Assembly (NCBI GenBank): GCA_902796465.1
Contig: CADBPK010000084.1
Location: forward strand, 1 to 9,049
DNA from: an uncultured Erysipelotrichaceae bacterium
Lineage (GTDB): Bacteria > Bacillota_I > Bacilli_A > Erysipelotrichales > Erysipelotrichaceae
Direction: 5' to 3'
DNA: 9,049 nt
Shown: piece by piece, positions 1 through 5,905 of the stretch
Numbering within the stretch: position 1 is the first letter of the stretch
How the letters are laid out: every line of letters starts with the position of its first letter
Translations under genes and position numbers: made by a program
The notes under the pieces: model-generated
What the model saw: the letters and a program-made list of their open reading frames with translations, nothing else
Database searches by the model: none
Told to the model about the DNA's origin: nothing

Positions 1-121
1 AGACGGAACAGTCGATCTCGGCAAGCTCCGCCCGATCATGTTTGATTCAGCCATGAACAAATACCGTGTTATCGGGGAGATCGTAGGTGATGCCTTCAAA
101 GACGGCATGAAACTGAAATAA
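1..121 (+). CDS. Probable flavin reductase family protein, C-terminal end (partial)
   Basis: Only the last 39 codons are inside the window; the frame opens at base 2 and stops with TAA at 119-121. The visible tail has the pattern K-L-R-P-I-x-F-D, then Y-R-V-I-G-E-I-V-G-D-A-F, then a final basic G-M-K-L-K. This resembles the C-terminus of flavoredoxin/flavin-reductase-like FMN-binding split-barrel proteins, where a 'KxxPIxFd ... Y..lGe.vg.aF..Gk.lk' ending is common. Such proteins bind FMN and move electrons from NAD(P)H or ferredoxin-type donors in the cytoplasm. The catalytic barrel itself lies upstream and cannot be checked, so this is a family-level guess from a short tail. A strong hairpin follows 21 nt after the stop, so the gene ends its transcript here. 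Confidence 0.55.
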   Translation, partial: DGTVDLGKLRPIMFDSAMNKYRVIGEIVGDAFKDGMKLK

Positions 122-142
122 TCTGAAACATTCACAGTAAAT

Positions 143-174
143 AAAGCGGCGGGGCTGTACAGCCCCGCCGCTTT
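143..174. terminator. Perfect 32-nt palindromic terminator
   Basis: The two 16-nt arms (aaagcggcggggctgt and its exact complement) meet with no spacer. The GC-rich stem is followed on the plus strand by a T-rich run, ctttgttgtt. On the minus strand the stem is followed by a shorter T-rich stretch, ctttattta. It clearly ends the upstream plus-strand gene and probably also stops minus-strand transcription coming from the glycosyltransferase and the pseudogene. Confidence 0.88.
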
Positions 175-185
175 GTTGTTCAGGT

Positions 186-381
186 TCAGGATGAACGCGA
201 CAATACCGCAGTTACTTCTTCTGGGTTGAGATCCAGCAGTTCAGAGATCTCTGCCGTCGTTTTTTTCCTTTATTATGCAGGGAACAGATCAGCCTTTTTC
301 GTTCTCCTTCTCTGAACGGATGTGGAGCTCTTCATCATATTCGTACAGGCTCATATCTGTGACTTCCTCATGGTCCGCGGT
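186..381 (-). pseudogene. Remnant of Rpn/PD-(D/E)XK nuclease-family transposase C-terminal tail
   Basis: No intact gene is present, but two minus-strand frames carry a recognisable tail. Upstream (381 down to 289) the frame reads T-A-D-H-E-E-V-T-D-M-S-L-Y-E-Y-D-E-E-L-H, continues with a charged IRSEKENEKG stretch and stops with TGA at 289-291. Downstream, shifted by one base, 269 down to 186 reads T-T-A-E-I-S-E-L-L-D-L-N-P-E-E-V-T-A-V-L, then SRSS and a stop. The first piece resembles the 'EYDEE.h.r...E' linker of Rpn (recombination-promoting nuclease, PDDEXK_2) proteins. The second resembles their terminal 'sieEIaeLLdLs.eeV..vl' helix pair. The Gly/Glu-rich region that normally joins them is largely missing, and the nuclease core is absent. 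The first piece starts in frame immediately after the stop codon of the glycosyltransferase. Family assignment rests on short segments; it could also be the tail of another PD-(D/E)XK transposase-like protein. Confidence 0.55.
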
Positions 382-1815
382 TTATTCTTTTATTTTCAGA
401 CGCTGTGAGATCTGCCCTTTTAATTCTTCCAGTTCGTTACGGATCTTATGCGTCAAGACGTTGCGGTTATCCAGCATGCCGAAGCTGCGGGGCGCTTCTG
501 TCCGTACTTTGTTCATGTAATGCATATACTGCAGTGCGGCGTCGGCTGTCATTTCAAACAGCGGATCATCGAATAACGGTTTTTTGCGGGGCAGCAGTCC
601 CTGCCGGTTCTTTTCGATCAGTTCAGCGTATGCCGTATGCGCGGTTTTGACGGCGCCTTCCCAGGAAAGGTAGATTTCGTTCATGGCATTGATGCCGGTC
701 TGGTGCAGCTCATCCCTGTGTGTGCATGCCCAGGTCAGGAAAGACGCAAAGGAATCAGCGTTTTCATCGGCCAGATAACCGTTTCTGCCGTCTGTGATAT
801 CTTCCGCCGCGCAGGATCCCCTGACCAGTACGCTGCCGAGGCTGCAGGCGGCAGCTTCCCGAACGACCAGTCCGTTGGTATCAAAAGAGGAAGGGAAAAC
901 AAAGAGATCAGCGCGTGTGTTCCATGCCCGCAGATGATTCCGGTCGGATATGGCACCGGTAAAAATGCATTTTCCTTTCGGCAGACTTCCCGGCCAGGAA
1001 ACGATCTTTCCGTCTTCTGTCTTTTCATCCAGAGCGATCCCGAAATGGCGGATCTTGTCTTTCAGTCCGTCGCTGTCGGTTCCGCGTCCGACGAATACCA
1101 TGCGGAAATCTTCCTGCTGCGCGGTTTTATACAGCGCATCCACCAGCATCGGCAGACCTTTATAGTCCATGATCCTTCCGACAAACAGGAATACAGGCAG
1201 AGCTGCCGGCAGGTCATATTCAGAAGTTACAAGACGTACTTCTTCATCCGTTGATCTTCCCCGGGCAAAATCGACTCCATTGTGCATGACCTTGTAGTCT
1301 CCCTGATAGCCGAGGGATTTCAGGTTTTCACCGGCTCCGCGGCTGACGGTCCAGACTTCATCACAGGCGGATACGTTGTTTACCAGTGCCTTGATCGTCT
1401 CTCTCTGCAGCAGTTCCGTCGGGATCGTGTTGCGGATGTCGATATCGTACTTCGTATGATATGTCAGGACGATCGGGGCGTCCGAGGCGTCACGCACGAT
1501 GCGGGCCAGGAAACAGGATGTTGCCGGGCAGTGGGTATGCAGGATCTGCGGATGCCAGGCAATCAGATTGCCGGCCTCCTTTACCGCAAGCGGGTAACCG
1601 GCGCGGTACCCTCCCGTTGCGGCCGTGGTGTCAAAACTCGGATAAGTCAGAACAGGATAGGGATATTTCGAATAATCCTCTCCCGGATAGTACGGCGTAC
1701 TGACAATGACTTCCGTATCTTTTGTTTTATGCAGGTTCTCTGCGTAATTCACGACTGTATTGGCCACCCCGTCGATCACAGGCGGAAAGGCATCATTCAG
1801 CAGACAGATTTTCAT
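382..1815 (-). CDS. Glycosyltransferase, family 4-like (GT-B fold)
   Basis: This is a 477-residue cytoplasmic or membrane-associated GT-B glycosyltransferase. The N-terminal domain opens with MKICLLNDAFPPVIDGVA, the nucleotide-sugar transferase start seen in diacylglycerol glucosyltransferase-type enzymes, and carries the H-T-H-C-P motif. The C-terminal donor domain has FLFVGRIMDYKGL and the acid pair D312/E320 in F-D-T-N-G-L-V-V-R-E-A-A-A-C, a D-x7-E version of the usual E-x7-E signature. It then runs through G-S-C-A-A-E-D-I-T-D-G-R-N-G. A charged C-terminal extension follows. An ATG 24 nt further upstream (1839) is possible, but GGAGGA lies 7 nt before the ATG at 1815, which decides the start. 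The acceptor is unknown; glycolipid or cell-envelope glycan synthesis is the natural inference. It is a single gene with no partner on its strand. A nuclease-family remnant lies directly behind its stop. Confidence 0.85.
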   Translation of the reverse strand: MKICLLNDAFPPVIDGVANTVVNYAENLHKTKDTEVIVSTPYYPGEDYSKYPYPVLTYPSFDTTAATGGYRAGYPLAVKEAGNLIAWHPQILHTHCPATSCFLARIVRDASDAPIVLTYHTKYDIDIRNTIPTELLQRETIKALVNNVSACDEVWTVSRGAGENLKSLGYQGDYKVMHNGVDFARGRSTDEEVRLVTSEYDLPAALPVFLFVGRIMDYKGLPMLVDALYKTAQQEDFRMVFVGRGTDSDGLKDKIRHFGIALDEKTEDGKIVSWPGSLPKGKCIFTGAISDRNHLRAWNTRADLFVFPSSFDTNGLVVREAAACSLGSVLVRGSCAAEDITDGRNGYLADENADSFASFLTWACTHRDELHQTGINAMNEIYLSWEGAVKTAHTAYAELIEKNRQGLLPRKKPLFDDPLFEMTADAALQYMHYMNKVRTEAPRSFGMLDNRNVLTHKIRNELEELKGQISQRLKIKE

Positions 1816-1861
1816 ATTGGTATCCTCCGGCAGATTCATGCATGATGTGTGTAAATTCTGC

Positions 1862-1935
1862 GTTAATAATTGAAAAAAGTTTATCTATTTCCTCAAATGA
1901 ATATTATACTTAAATACGGGTGCTGAAAAATGCCT
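1862..1935. promoter_or_regulatory. Divergent promoter region, glycosyltransferase / acyl-CoA ligase
   Basis: The 154-nt spacer between the two divergent starts is strongly A+T-rich. On the minus strand a perfect -10 hexamer, TATAAT, lies at 1908-1903, with only a poor -35 (TTTTCA-like). On the plus strand the overlapping TATTAT (1902-1907) and TATACT (1905-1910) could be the ligase -10, again without a good -35. TTGAAA at 1870-1875 is spaced too far from either. The -10 elements are seen directly; which start is used is inference. No convincing operator palindrome was seen. Confidence 0.3.
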
Positions 1936-1969
1936 TTTTTGTTTAATTTTTTAGTATGGAGGTAACATC

Positions 1970-3715
1970 ATGGAAACAGTTCAGGTAAAAACACCGTGGA
2001 TCGAACATCTGGGAGACGTTCCGGAGCATCTGGAATACTTTGACGGAACGATGTATGAAGCGGTCGAAAAGATCGCGGAACAGTATCCGAACCAGGTCGC
2101 GTTTGATTTCATGGGTCGTCCTACAACATACAAAAGAATGATCGATGAGATCAACAAATGTGCGAAGGCACTGCGTACGATCGGCGTGCGGGATGGCGAC
2201 AGGGTAACGATCGCCATGCCGAACTGCCCGCAGGCTATATTTATGTTCTATGCCATCAATCTGATCGGTGCAGTCGCGAATATGATCCACCCGCTGTCCG
2301 CGGAAAAGGAGATCGAATTCTATCTTAATGCTTCCAAAAGCGTAACGGCGATCACCCTGGATCAGTTTTATCATAAGTTTGAAAAGATCCGTGCCAACAC
2401 GGGCATCGTCAATATCATCATCGCTTCCGTCAAGGACGAGTTGTCCAGACCTGTAAGGGCGGGATATATGTTGACGGAAGGCAGAAAGATCAAAAAGATT
2501 CCTGCCGACGCGCCGGTGATCCGCTGGAATCAGTTCATGATGCTCAGCAAAAGCTGTTTCTATAACTATAAGGTAAAGAAGAAGGCAGATGACGTGGCCG
2601 TTATCCTGTATTCCGGCGGAACGACAGGGACGACCAAGGGTATTCTCCTGACAAACAAGAACTTCAACGCGCTGGGCCAGCAGGTCGTAGCCGCAAACCC
2701 GATGTTCCGTCCGGGAGACAAGATGCTTGCGGCAATGCCGCTGTTCCACGGCTTCGGACTGGGCGTATGCATCCACACGATGCTGTCGCAGGGCGGCCGC
2801 TGCATCCTGGTGCCGCGTTTTACAGCCAAGAGCTATGCCAAGCTGATCACGAAGTACAAGTGCAATTTCATTGCCGGCGTACCGACGCTGTATGAAGCGC
2901 TGCTGAGACTGCCGTCCATGGAGAAAGCGGACCTCAGCTCCCTGAAGGGCGTATTCTCCGGCGGTGATTCCCTTTCCATTGAACTGAAGAAGAAATTCGA
3001 CAAGTTCCTGGCAGATCACAATGCGGCCATCCAGGTACGCGAAGGCTACGGCACGACGGAAACAGTTACGGCGTGCTGTCTGACACCGCGTGACCGCTAT
3101 AAGGAAGGCAGTATCGGTCTGCCGTTCCCGGATACCTATATCAAGATCGTAAAACCGGATACAGACCAGGAACTGCCGTATGGCGAAGAAGGCGAGATCC
3201 TGCTTGCCGGACCTACTGTCATGCAGGGATATATGGATCATCCGGATGAAACAGCCAAAACGCTGCGTACGCATGCGGACGGCCTGACCTGGGTCTATAC
3301 CGGTGACCTCGGCGTCATGGATGATGAAGGATTCATTTATTTCCGCGGAAGGGCGAAGCGCATGATCGTTTCTTCCGGATACAACATTTATCCGGCCCAG
3401 CTGGAAAATATCCTGGATGCGCATGAGAAAGTACAGATGAGCTGCGTCATCGGTGTGCCGGATCCGTACAGGATGCATGTGGTCAAGGCATTTATCATGC
3501 TGAAACCGGGTGTTCCCGCTTCGGATGAAACAAAGCAGGAGATCATGGATTACTGCCGTCAGCACATTGCGAAATATGCGATGCCGAAGGATATCGAATT
3601 CCGGAAGGAACTTCCCAAGACGCTGGTGGGCAAGGTTGCCTACCGCCAGCTGGAGGAAGAGGAACTGGCAAAACTGAAGGAAAAAGAAGCAGAGACAGAA
3701 ACAGAAAAAGCCTGA
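1970..3715 (+). CDS. Class I adenylate-forming ligase (acyl-CoA synthetase-like)
   Basis: This 581-residue enzyme has the full set of ANL-superfamily motifs. The phosphate-binding loop Y-S-G-G-T-T-G-T-T-K-G begins at residue 214, and G-Y-G-T-T-E at 359. Y-T-G-D-L-G starts at 443, and the hinge G-R-A-K-R-M with S-G-Y-N-I-Y-P-A-Q-L-E starts at 460. The catalytic lysine is K555 in P-K-T-L-V-G-K. It should activate a carboxylic acid as acyl-AMP using ATP and transfer it to CoA or another thiol. The architecture fits long- or medium-chain acyl-CoA ligases, but substrate and acceptor cannot be read here. The start is supported by GGAGG at 1958-1962, 7 nt before the ATG. The C-terminus ends in a highly charged Glu/Lys tail (about residues 562-581) beyond the usual family end. 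It stands alone, with no thioesterase, acyl carrier protein or beta-oxidation partner beside it, and shares its terminator with the convergent ROK kinase. Confidence 0.9.
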   Translation: METVQVKTPWIEHLGDVPEHLEYFDGTMYEAVEKIAEQYPNQVAFDFMGRPTTYKRMIDEINKCAKALRTIGVRDGDRVTIAMPNCPQAIFMFYAINLIGAVANMIHPLSAEKEIEFYLNASKSVTAITLDQFYHKFEKIRANTGIVNIIIASVKDELSRPVRAGYMLTEGRKIKKIPADAPVIRWNQFMMLSKSCFYNYKVKKKADDVAVILYSGGTTGTTKGILLTNKNFNALGQQVVAANPMFRPGDKMLAAMPLFHGFGLGVCIHTMLSQGGRCILVPRFTAKSYAKLITKYKCNFIAGVPTLYEALLRLPSMEKADLSSLKGVFSGGDSLSIELKKKFDKFLADHNAAIQVREGYGTTETVTACCLTPRDRYKEGSIGLPFPDTYIKIVKPDTDQELPYGEEGEILLAGPTVMQGYMDHPDETAKTLRTHADGLTWVYTGDLGVMDDEGFIYFRGRAKRMIVSSGYNIYPAQLENILDAHEKVQMSCVIGVPDPYRMHVVKAFIMLKPGVPASDETKQEIMDYCRQHIAKYAMPKDIEFRKELPKTLVGKVAYRQLEEEELAKLKEKEAETETEKA

Positions 3716-3737
3716 GATCATAAGATCCCAGGCTTTT
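3706..3737. terminator. Shared bidirectional terminator of convergent genes
   Basis: Two 14-nt arms (aaaagcctgagatc and gatcccaggctttt) flank a 4-nt ataa loop, with a single A/C mismatch. The run of A's before and T's after gives a U-tract in both directions. The stop codon of the ligase (TGA, 3713-3715) sits inside the left arm, and the ROK stop (complement of 3740-3742) is only 3 nt beyond the right arm. One hairpin therefore ends both transcripts. Confidence 0.88.
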
Positions 3738-3739
3738 CT

Positions 3740-4633
3740 TTACTGATTGTCAAATACCAGGCAGGCAGCGCCGAGCAGGCCGCTGTCATCTCCGAGGGCT
3801 GCTTTTTCGATGCGGACGTACGGGACCATAACGGAATATACTTTCTGTTTTACGAGATCCTGCACTTCTTCGATGAAGCCTTCCGTCTTCAGGGCAACGG
3901 AACCGCCGAGAATGATGATATCAGGGTCGGTATAGCCGATAACACCGGCAAGGTAGTTTGCGAGGTACTCCTCTGCCTCCTGCATGATCTTCTGTGCTTC
4001 CGGATCTCCCCGGCGGGCAAGCTCGGTTACTTCCCCGGCATGGCTGACCGCGAGACCGCAGTTCTCTGCCCTTGCCTTGATTGCCGATCCGGAACAGAGG
4101 GCTTCAATGCCGCCGGGAAGGATACTGCCGTGGGCAGGTCCGTTTTTCCACAGGATGGTATTTGCTACTTCGTTGGCGAAGCCGTGCGCCCCGTGAAAGA
4201 TCTTTCCGTTCAGGATCAGGCCGGCGCCGAATCCGGTGGAGACAGTGAAGAACTGTACGACAGGCAGGCCTTTACCGGCACCGGTTTTCGCTTCCGCAAG
4301 GGCTGCGAGATTGGCGTCGTTTTCCAGATATACAGGGATCTGCAGTTCGGTTTCCAGTTCCTTTGTGATATCCAGGTTATGCCATCTGCCGAAGAGGTTC
4401 GGCGGTGTCAGTACTTTCCCGCTCACCAGGTCCAGCGGTCCCGGGCAGGAAAGGCCCAGACCTTCCACGATATGAGGGAATGAGCGGACGGTCTCACAGA
4501 TCTGTCTGAGGGTATGATCCGGATCGTTTGTGTCGGTGGAAAACCGTACTCTTTCTTCGATCTGGAAATGTTCATTGATCAGGGCAATCCTGGTATTTGT
4601 CCCGCCGATATCGGCTGCGGCAGCGTATTTCAT
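3740..4633 (-). CDS. ROK family sugar kinase lacking the usual zinc motif
   Basis: This 297-residue protein has the ROK/actin-like ATPase fold of glucokinases and related hexose kinases. The ATP-phosphate loop is A-D-I-G-G-T-N-T-R (D8 onward). G-L-S-C-P-G-P-L-D lies near residue 59. The catalytic aspartate is D106 in Y-L-E-N-D-A-N, and the adenosine/phosphate-2 region V-S-T-G-F-G-A-G-L-I lies near 131. It would phosphorylate a hexose (glucose, fructose or an amino sugar) in the cytoplasm. The usual ROK zinc site (a His in GEIGH plus CxCGxxGC) is absent: the matching stretch reads A-N-E-V-A-N, then L-P-G-G-I-E-A-L-C-S-G. There is no N-terminal helix-turn-helix, so this is an enzyme rather than a NagC/XylR-type repressor. 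The start is supported by AAGGGA 8 nt upstream. It is divergent from the PfkB fructokinase, with a cre box between. Sugar specificity is not resolved. Confidence 0.88.
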   Translation of the reverse strand: MKYAAAADIGGTNTRIALINEHFQIEERVRFSTDTNDPDHTLRQICETVRSFPHIVEGLGLSCPGPLDLVSGKVLTPPNLFGRWHNLDITKELETELQIPVYLENDANLAALAEAKTGAGKGLPVVQFFTVSTGFGAGLILNGKIFHGAHGFANEVANTILWKNGPAHGSILPGGIEALCSGSAIKARAENCGLAVSHAGEVTELARRGDPEAQKIMQEAEEYLANYLAGVIGYTDPDIIILGGSVALKTEGFIEEVQDLVKQKVYSVMVPYVRIEKAALGDDSGLLGAACLVFDNQ

Positions 4634-4696
4634 AGTATGAGTCCCTTTCTGCGTATTCTTCGATACATGTTTATATTACAATGGTCACAATTCGGC

Positions 4697-4711
4697 ATGA
4701 AACCGGATACA
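4697..4711. promoter_or_regulatory. CcpA catabolite-response element (cre)
   Basis: The 15-mer ATGAAACCGGATACA matches every constrained position of the Bacillus consensus WTGNAANCGNWNNCW. With the next base it matches WTGNNARCGNWWWCAW except at one position. It sits in the spacer between two divergent sugar-kinase genes, 64-78 nt before the ROK start and 83-97 nt before the PfkB start. It overlaps the position where the -35 box of a weak minus-strand promoter (-10 TAATAT at 4678-4673) would fall. The match is seen directly; CcpA/HPr-Ser-P control is inferred from the consensus and the context. Confidence 0.6.
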
Positions 4712-4735
4712 AAATGAAGTATTCCGTGATATGCT

Positions 4736-4741
4736 TATTAT
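4736..4741 (+). promoter_or_regulatory. Possible -10 box for the fructokinase gene
   Basis: TATTAT lies 52 nt before the PfkB start codon and differs from the sigma-A -10 consensus at one position. The -35 region 16-17 nt upstream (atgaag) is poor. If used, the cre box would lie just upstream of the -35 region rather than on top of the start site. Confidence 0.28.
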
Positions 4742-4793
4742 GTCAGAAATTGAATGAAACAGACAAAATAATTTGAAAACAGGAGGATAGATT

Positions 4794-5765
4794 ATGACAG
4801 AGAAGAAATACGATGTAATCGCACTTGGTGAACTTCTGATCGACTTTACGGACAGCGGTCTTTCCCCGCAGGGCAACCCGCTTCTGGAAGCCAATCCGGG
4901 CGGCGCTCCCTGCAATGTACTGAGTATGCTGCAGAGACTGGGCAAGAAAACAGCGTTTGTCGGAAAAGTCGGTGAAGACCAGTTCGGACGCAATCTTGCG
5001 GACGCGATCAAGGAACAGGGAATCGACGCATCACATCTGAAGATGGATCCGGAGATCCACACGACCCTGGCAATTGTATTGAAGAAACCGGACGGAGACC
5101 GTGATTTCGCGTTCTACCGCAAACCCGGTGCGGATATCATGTTAACGGAAGACGAGATCGATCCGGATTTCATCAAAGAAGCGAAGATATTCCATTTCGG
5201 ATCACTGTCCCTGACAGATGAGCCGGTCCGTTCTGCGACGAAGAAGGCAATTGCGGCGGCGAAGGAAGCCGGTGCGCTGATCTCCTTTGACCCGAACCTC
5301 AGAGAACCGCTGTGGGAAACACTGGATCATGCCAAGGAACAGATCGACTGGGGCATGAAACAGAGCGACATCCTGAAGATCAGTGACAACGAGATCATCT
5401 GGTTCACAGGCAAAGAAGACTTTGACGAAGGCATCGCGGCACTGAAAGCTGCTTATCCGAACCTGAAATTCATCGCCCTGTCCATGGGACCGGACGGAAG
5501 CCGCATCTACCTGGACGGCAAGCGTGTGGAAAAGGCTGCTTATCTGCAGGAAGGCACAATTGAAACGACAGGTGCAGGCGATACATTCTGCGCGAATATG
5601 CTGAGCGGCATCCTCGATTACGGACTGGATATGGATGAAGAGACCATGATGAAAGTCCTGAAACAGGCCAATGCGGCAGCTTCCCTTGTTACGACAAAGA
5701 AGGGTGCGCTGCGTGTCATGCCGACGCTCGATGAGGTCAACGCATTCATCGCTTCCCGCGAATAA
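4794..5765 (+). CDS. scrK: PfkB-family carbohydrate kinase, likely fructokinase
   Basis: This 323-residue protein is a ribokinase/PfkB-family kinase closest in pattern to ScrK-type fructokinases, which convert fructose to fructose 6-phosphate with ATP in the cytoplasm. The N-terminus D-V-I-A-L-G-E-L-L-I-D-F is typical. The substrate-side signature runs from G36-G37-A-P-C-N through R-L-G and G-K-V-G-E-D-Q-F-G. The C-terminal signature is E-T-T-G-A-G-D-T-F, with the catalytic base D263. F-D-P-N-L-R-E-P-L-W near residue 165 is also typical of fructokinases. AGGAGG at 4781-4786, 7 nt before the ATG, fixes the start. It is followed by its own strong terminator, so it is monocistronic. It has no adjacent sucrose hydrolase or PTS gene, so the exact substrate (fructose versus another ketose or gluconate-like sugar) is inferred from family resemblance. 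Confidence 0.85.
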   Translation: MTEKKYDVIALGELLIDFTDSGLSPQGNPLLEANPGGAPCNVLSMLQRLGKKTAFVGKVGEDQFGRNLADAIKEQGIDASHLKMDPEIHTTLAIVLKKPDGDRDFAFYRKPGADIMLTEDEIDPDFIKEAKIFHFGSLSLTDEPVRSATKKAIAAAKEAGALISFDPNLREPLWETLDHAKEQIDWGMKQSDILKISDNEIIWFTGKEDFDEGIAALKAAYPNLKFIALSMGPDGSRIYLDGKRVEKAAYLQEGTIETTGAGDTFCANMLSGILDYGLDMDEETMMKVLKQANAAASLVTTKKGALRVMPTLDEVNAFIASRE

Positions 5766-5796
5766 TACAGGCGGAAATATAACGAAAATCATAAAC

Positions 5797-5836
5797 AGGA
5801 ACGGAAGCCGGAAGAAGGCTGTCTGTTCCTTTTTTT
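5797..5836 (+). terminator. Rho-independent terminator after the fructokinase gene
   Basis: The outer arms aggaac (5797-5802) and gttcct (5825-5830) pair. An inner agcc/ggct stem (5806-5809 with 5817-5820) caps the hairpin, and seven T's follow directly. It closes the PfkB transcript and separates it from mgtE. Confidence 0.85.
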
Positions 5837-5841
5837 AATCG

Positions 5842-5870
5842 TTGCGCTTTGTGCAGAATTGATTCAAAAT
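5842..5870 (+). promoter_or_regulatory. Weak candidate promoter for mgtE
   Basis: TTGCGC (5842-5847) and CAAAAT (5865-5870) are 17 nt apart, matching three and four of six consensus positions. The space between the upstream terminator and the start codon is only about 69 nt, so a promoter must lie here if mgtE has its own. The short leader leaves no room for a magnesium M-box riboswitch. Confidence 0.25.
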
Positions 5871-5905
5871 AGGATTGAAGTGTACCAAAAAGGAGGGAGG
5901 ATGAC

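Noticed and set aside
1282..1845. Plus-strand open frame of 187 codons inside the glycosyltransferase gene
   Set aside because: It is a shadow frame antisense to a well-supported gene and has no ribosome-binding site or domain signature.
1943..3721. A 592-codon open frame on the minus strand, entirely antisense to the acyl-CoA ligase gene
   Set aside because: The plus-strand frame has every expected ANL motif, its own ribosome-binding site and normal codon use. The antisense frame reads as a low-complexity mix rich in His, Arg, Cys and Gln with no recognisable domain, as expected from the shadow of a biased coding sequence.
4721..4733. A 13-mer (attccgtgatatg) repeated at 8048-8060, with a partial copy (ccgtgatat) near 8514
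   Set aside because: In about 9 kb one shared 13-mer is expected by chance. The copies sit in unrelated settings: a promoter spacer, a terminator stem and a -10 region.
5837..5905. Possible magnesium (M-box) riboswitch before mgtE
   Set aside because: Only about 69 nt separate the upstream terminator from the start codon, too short for an M-box and its expression platform, and no matching helices were seen.
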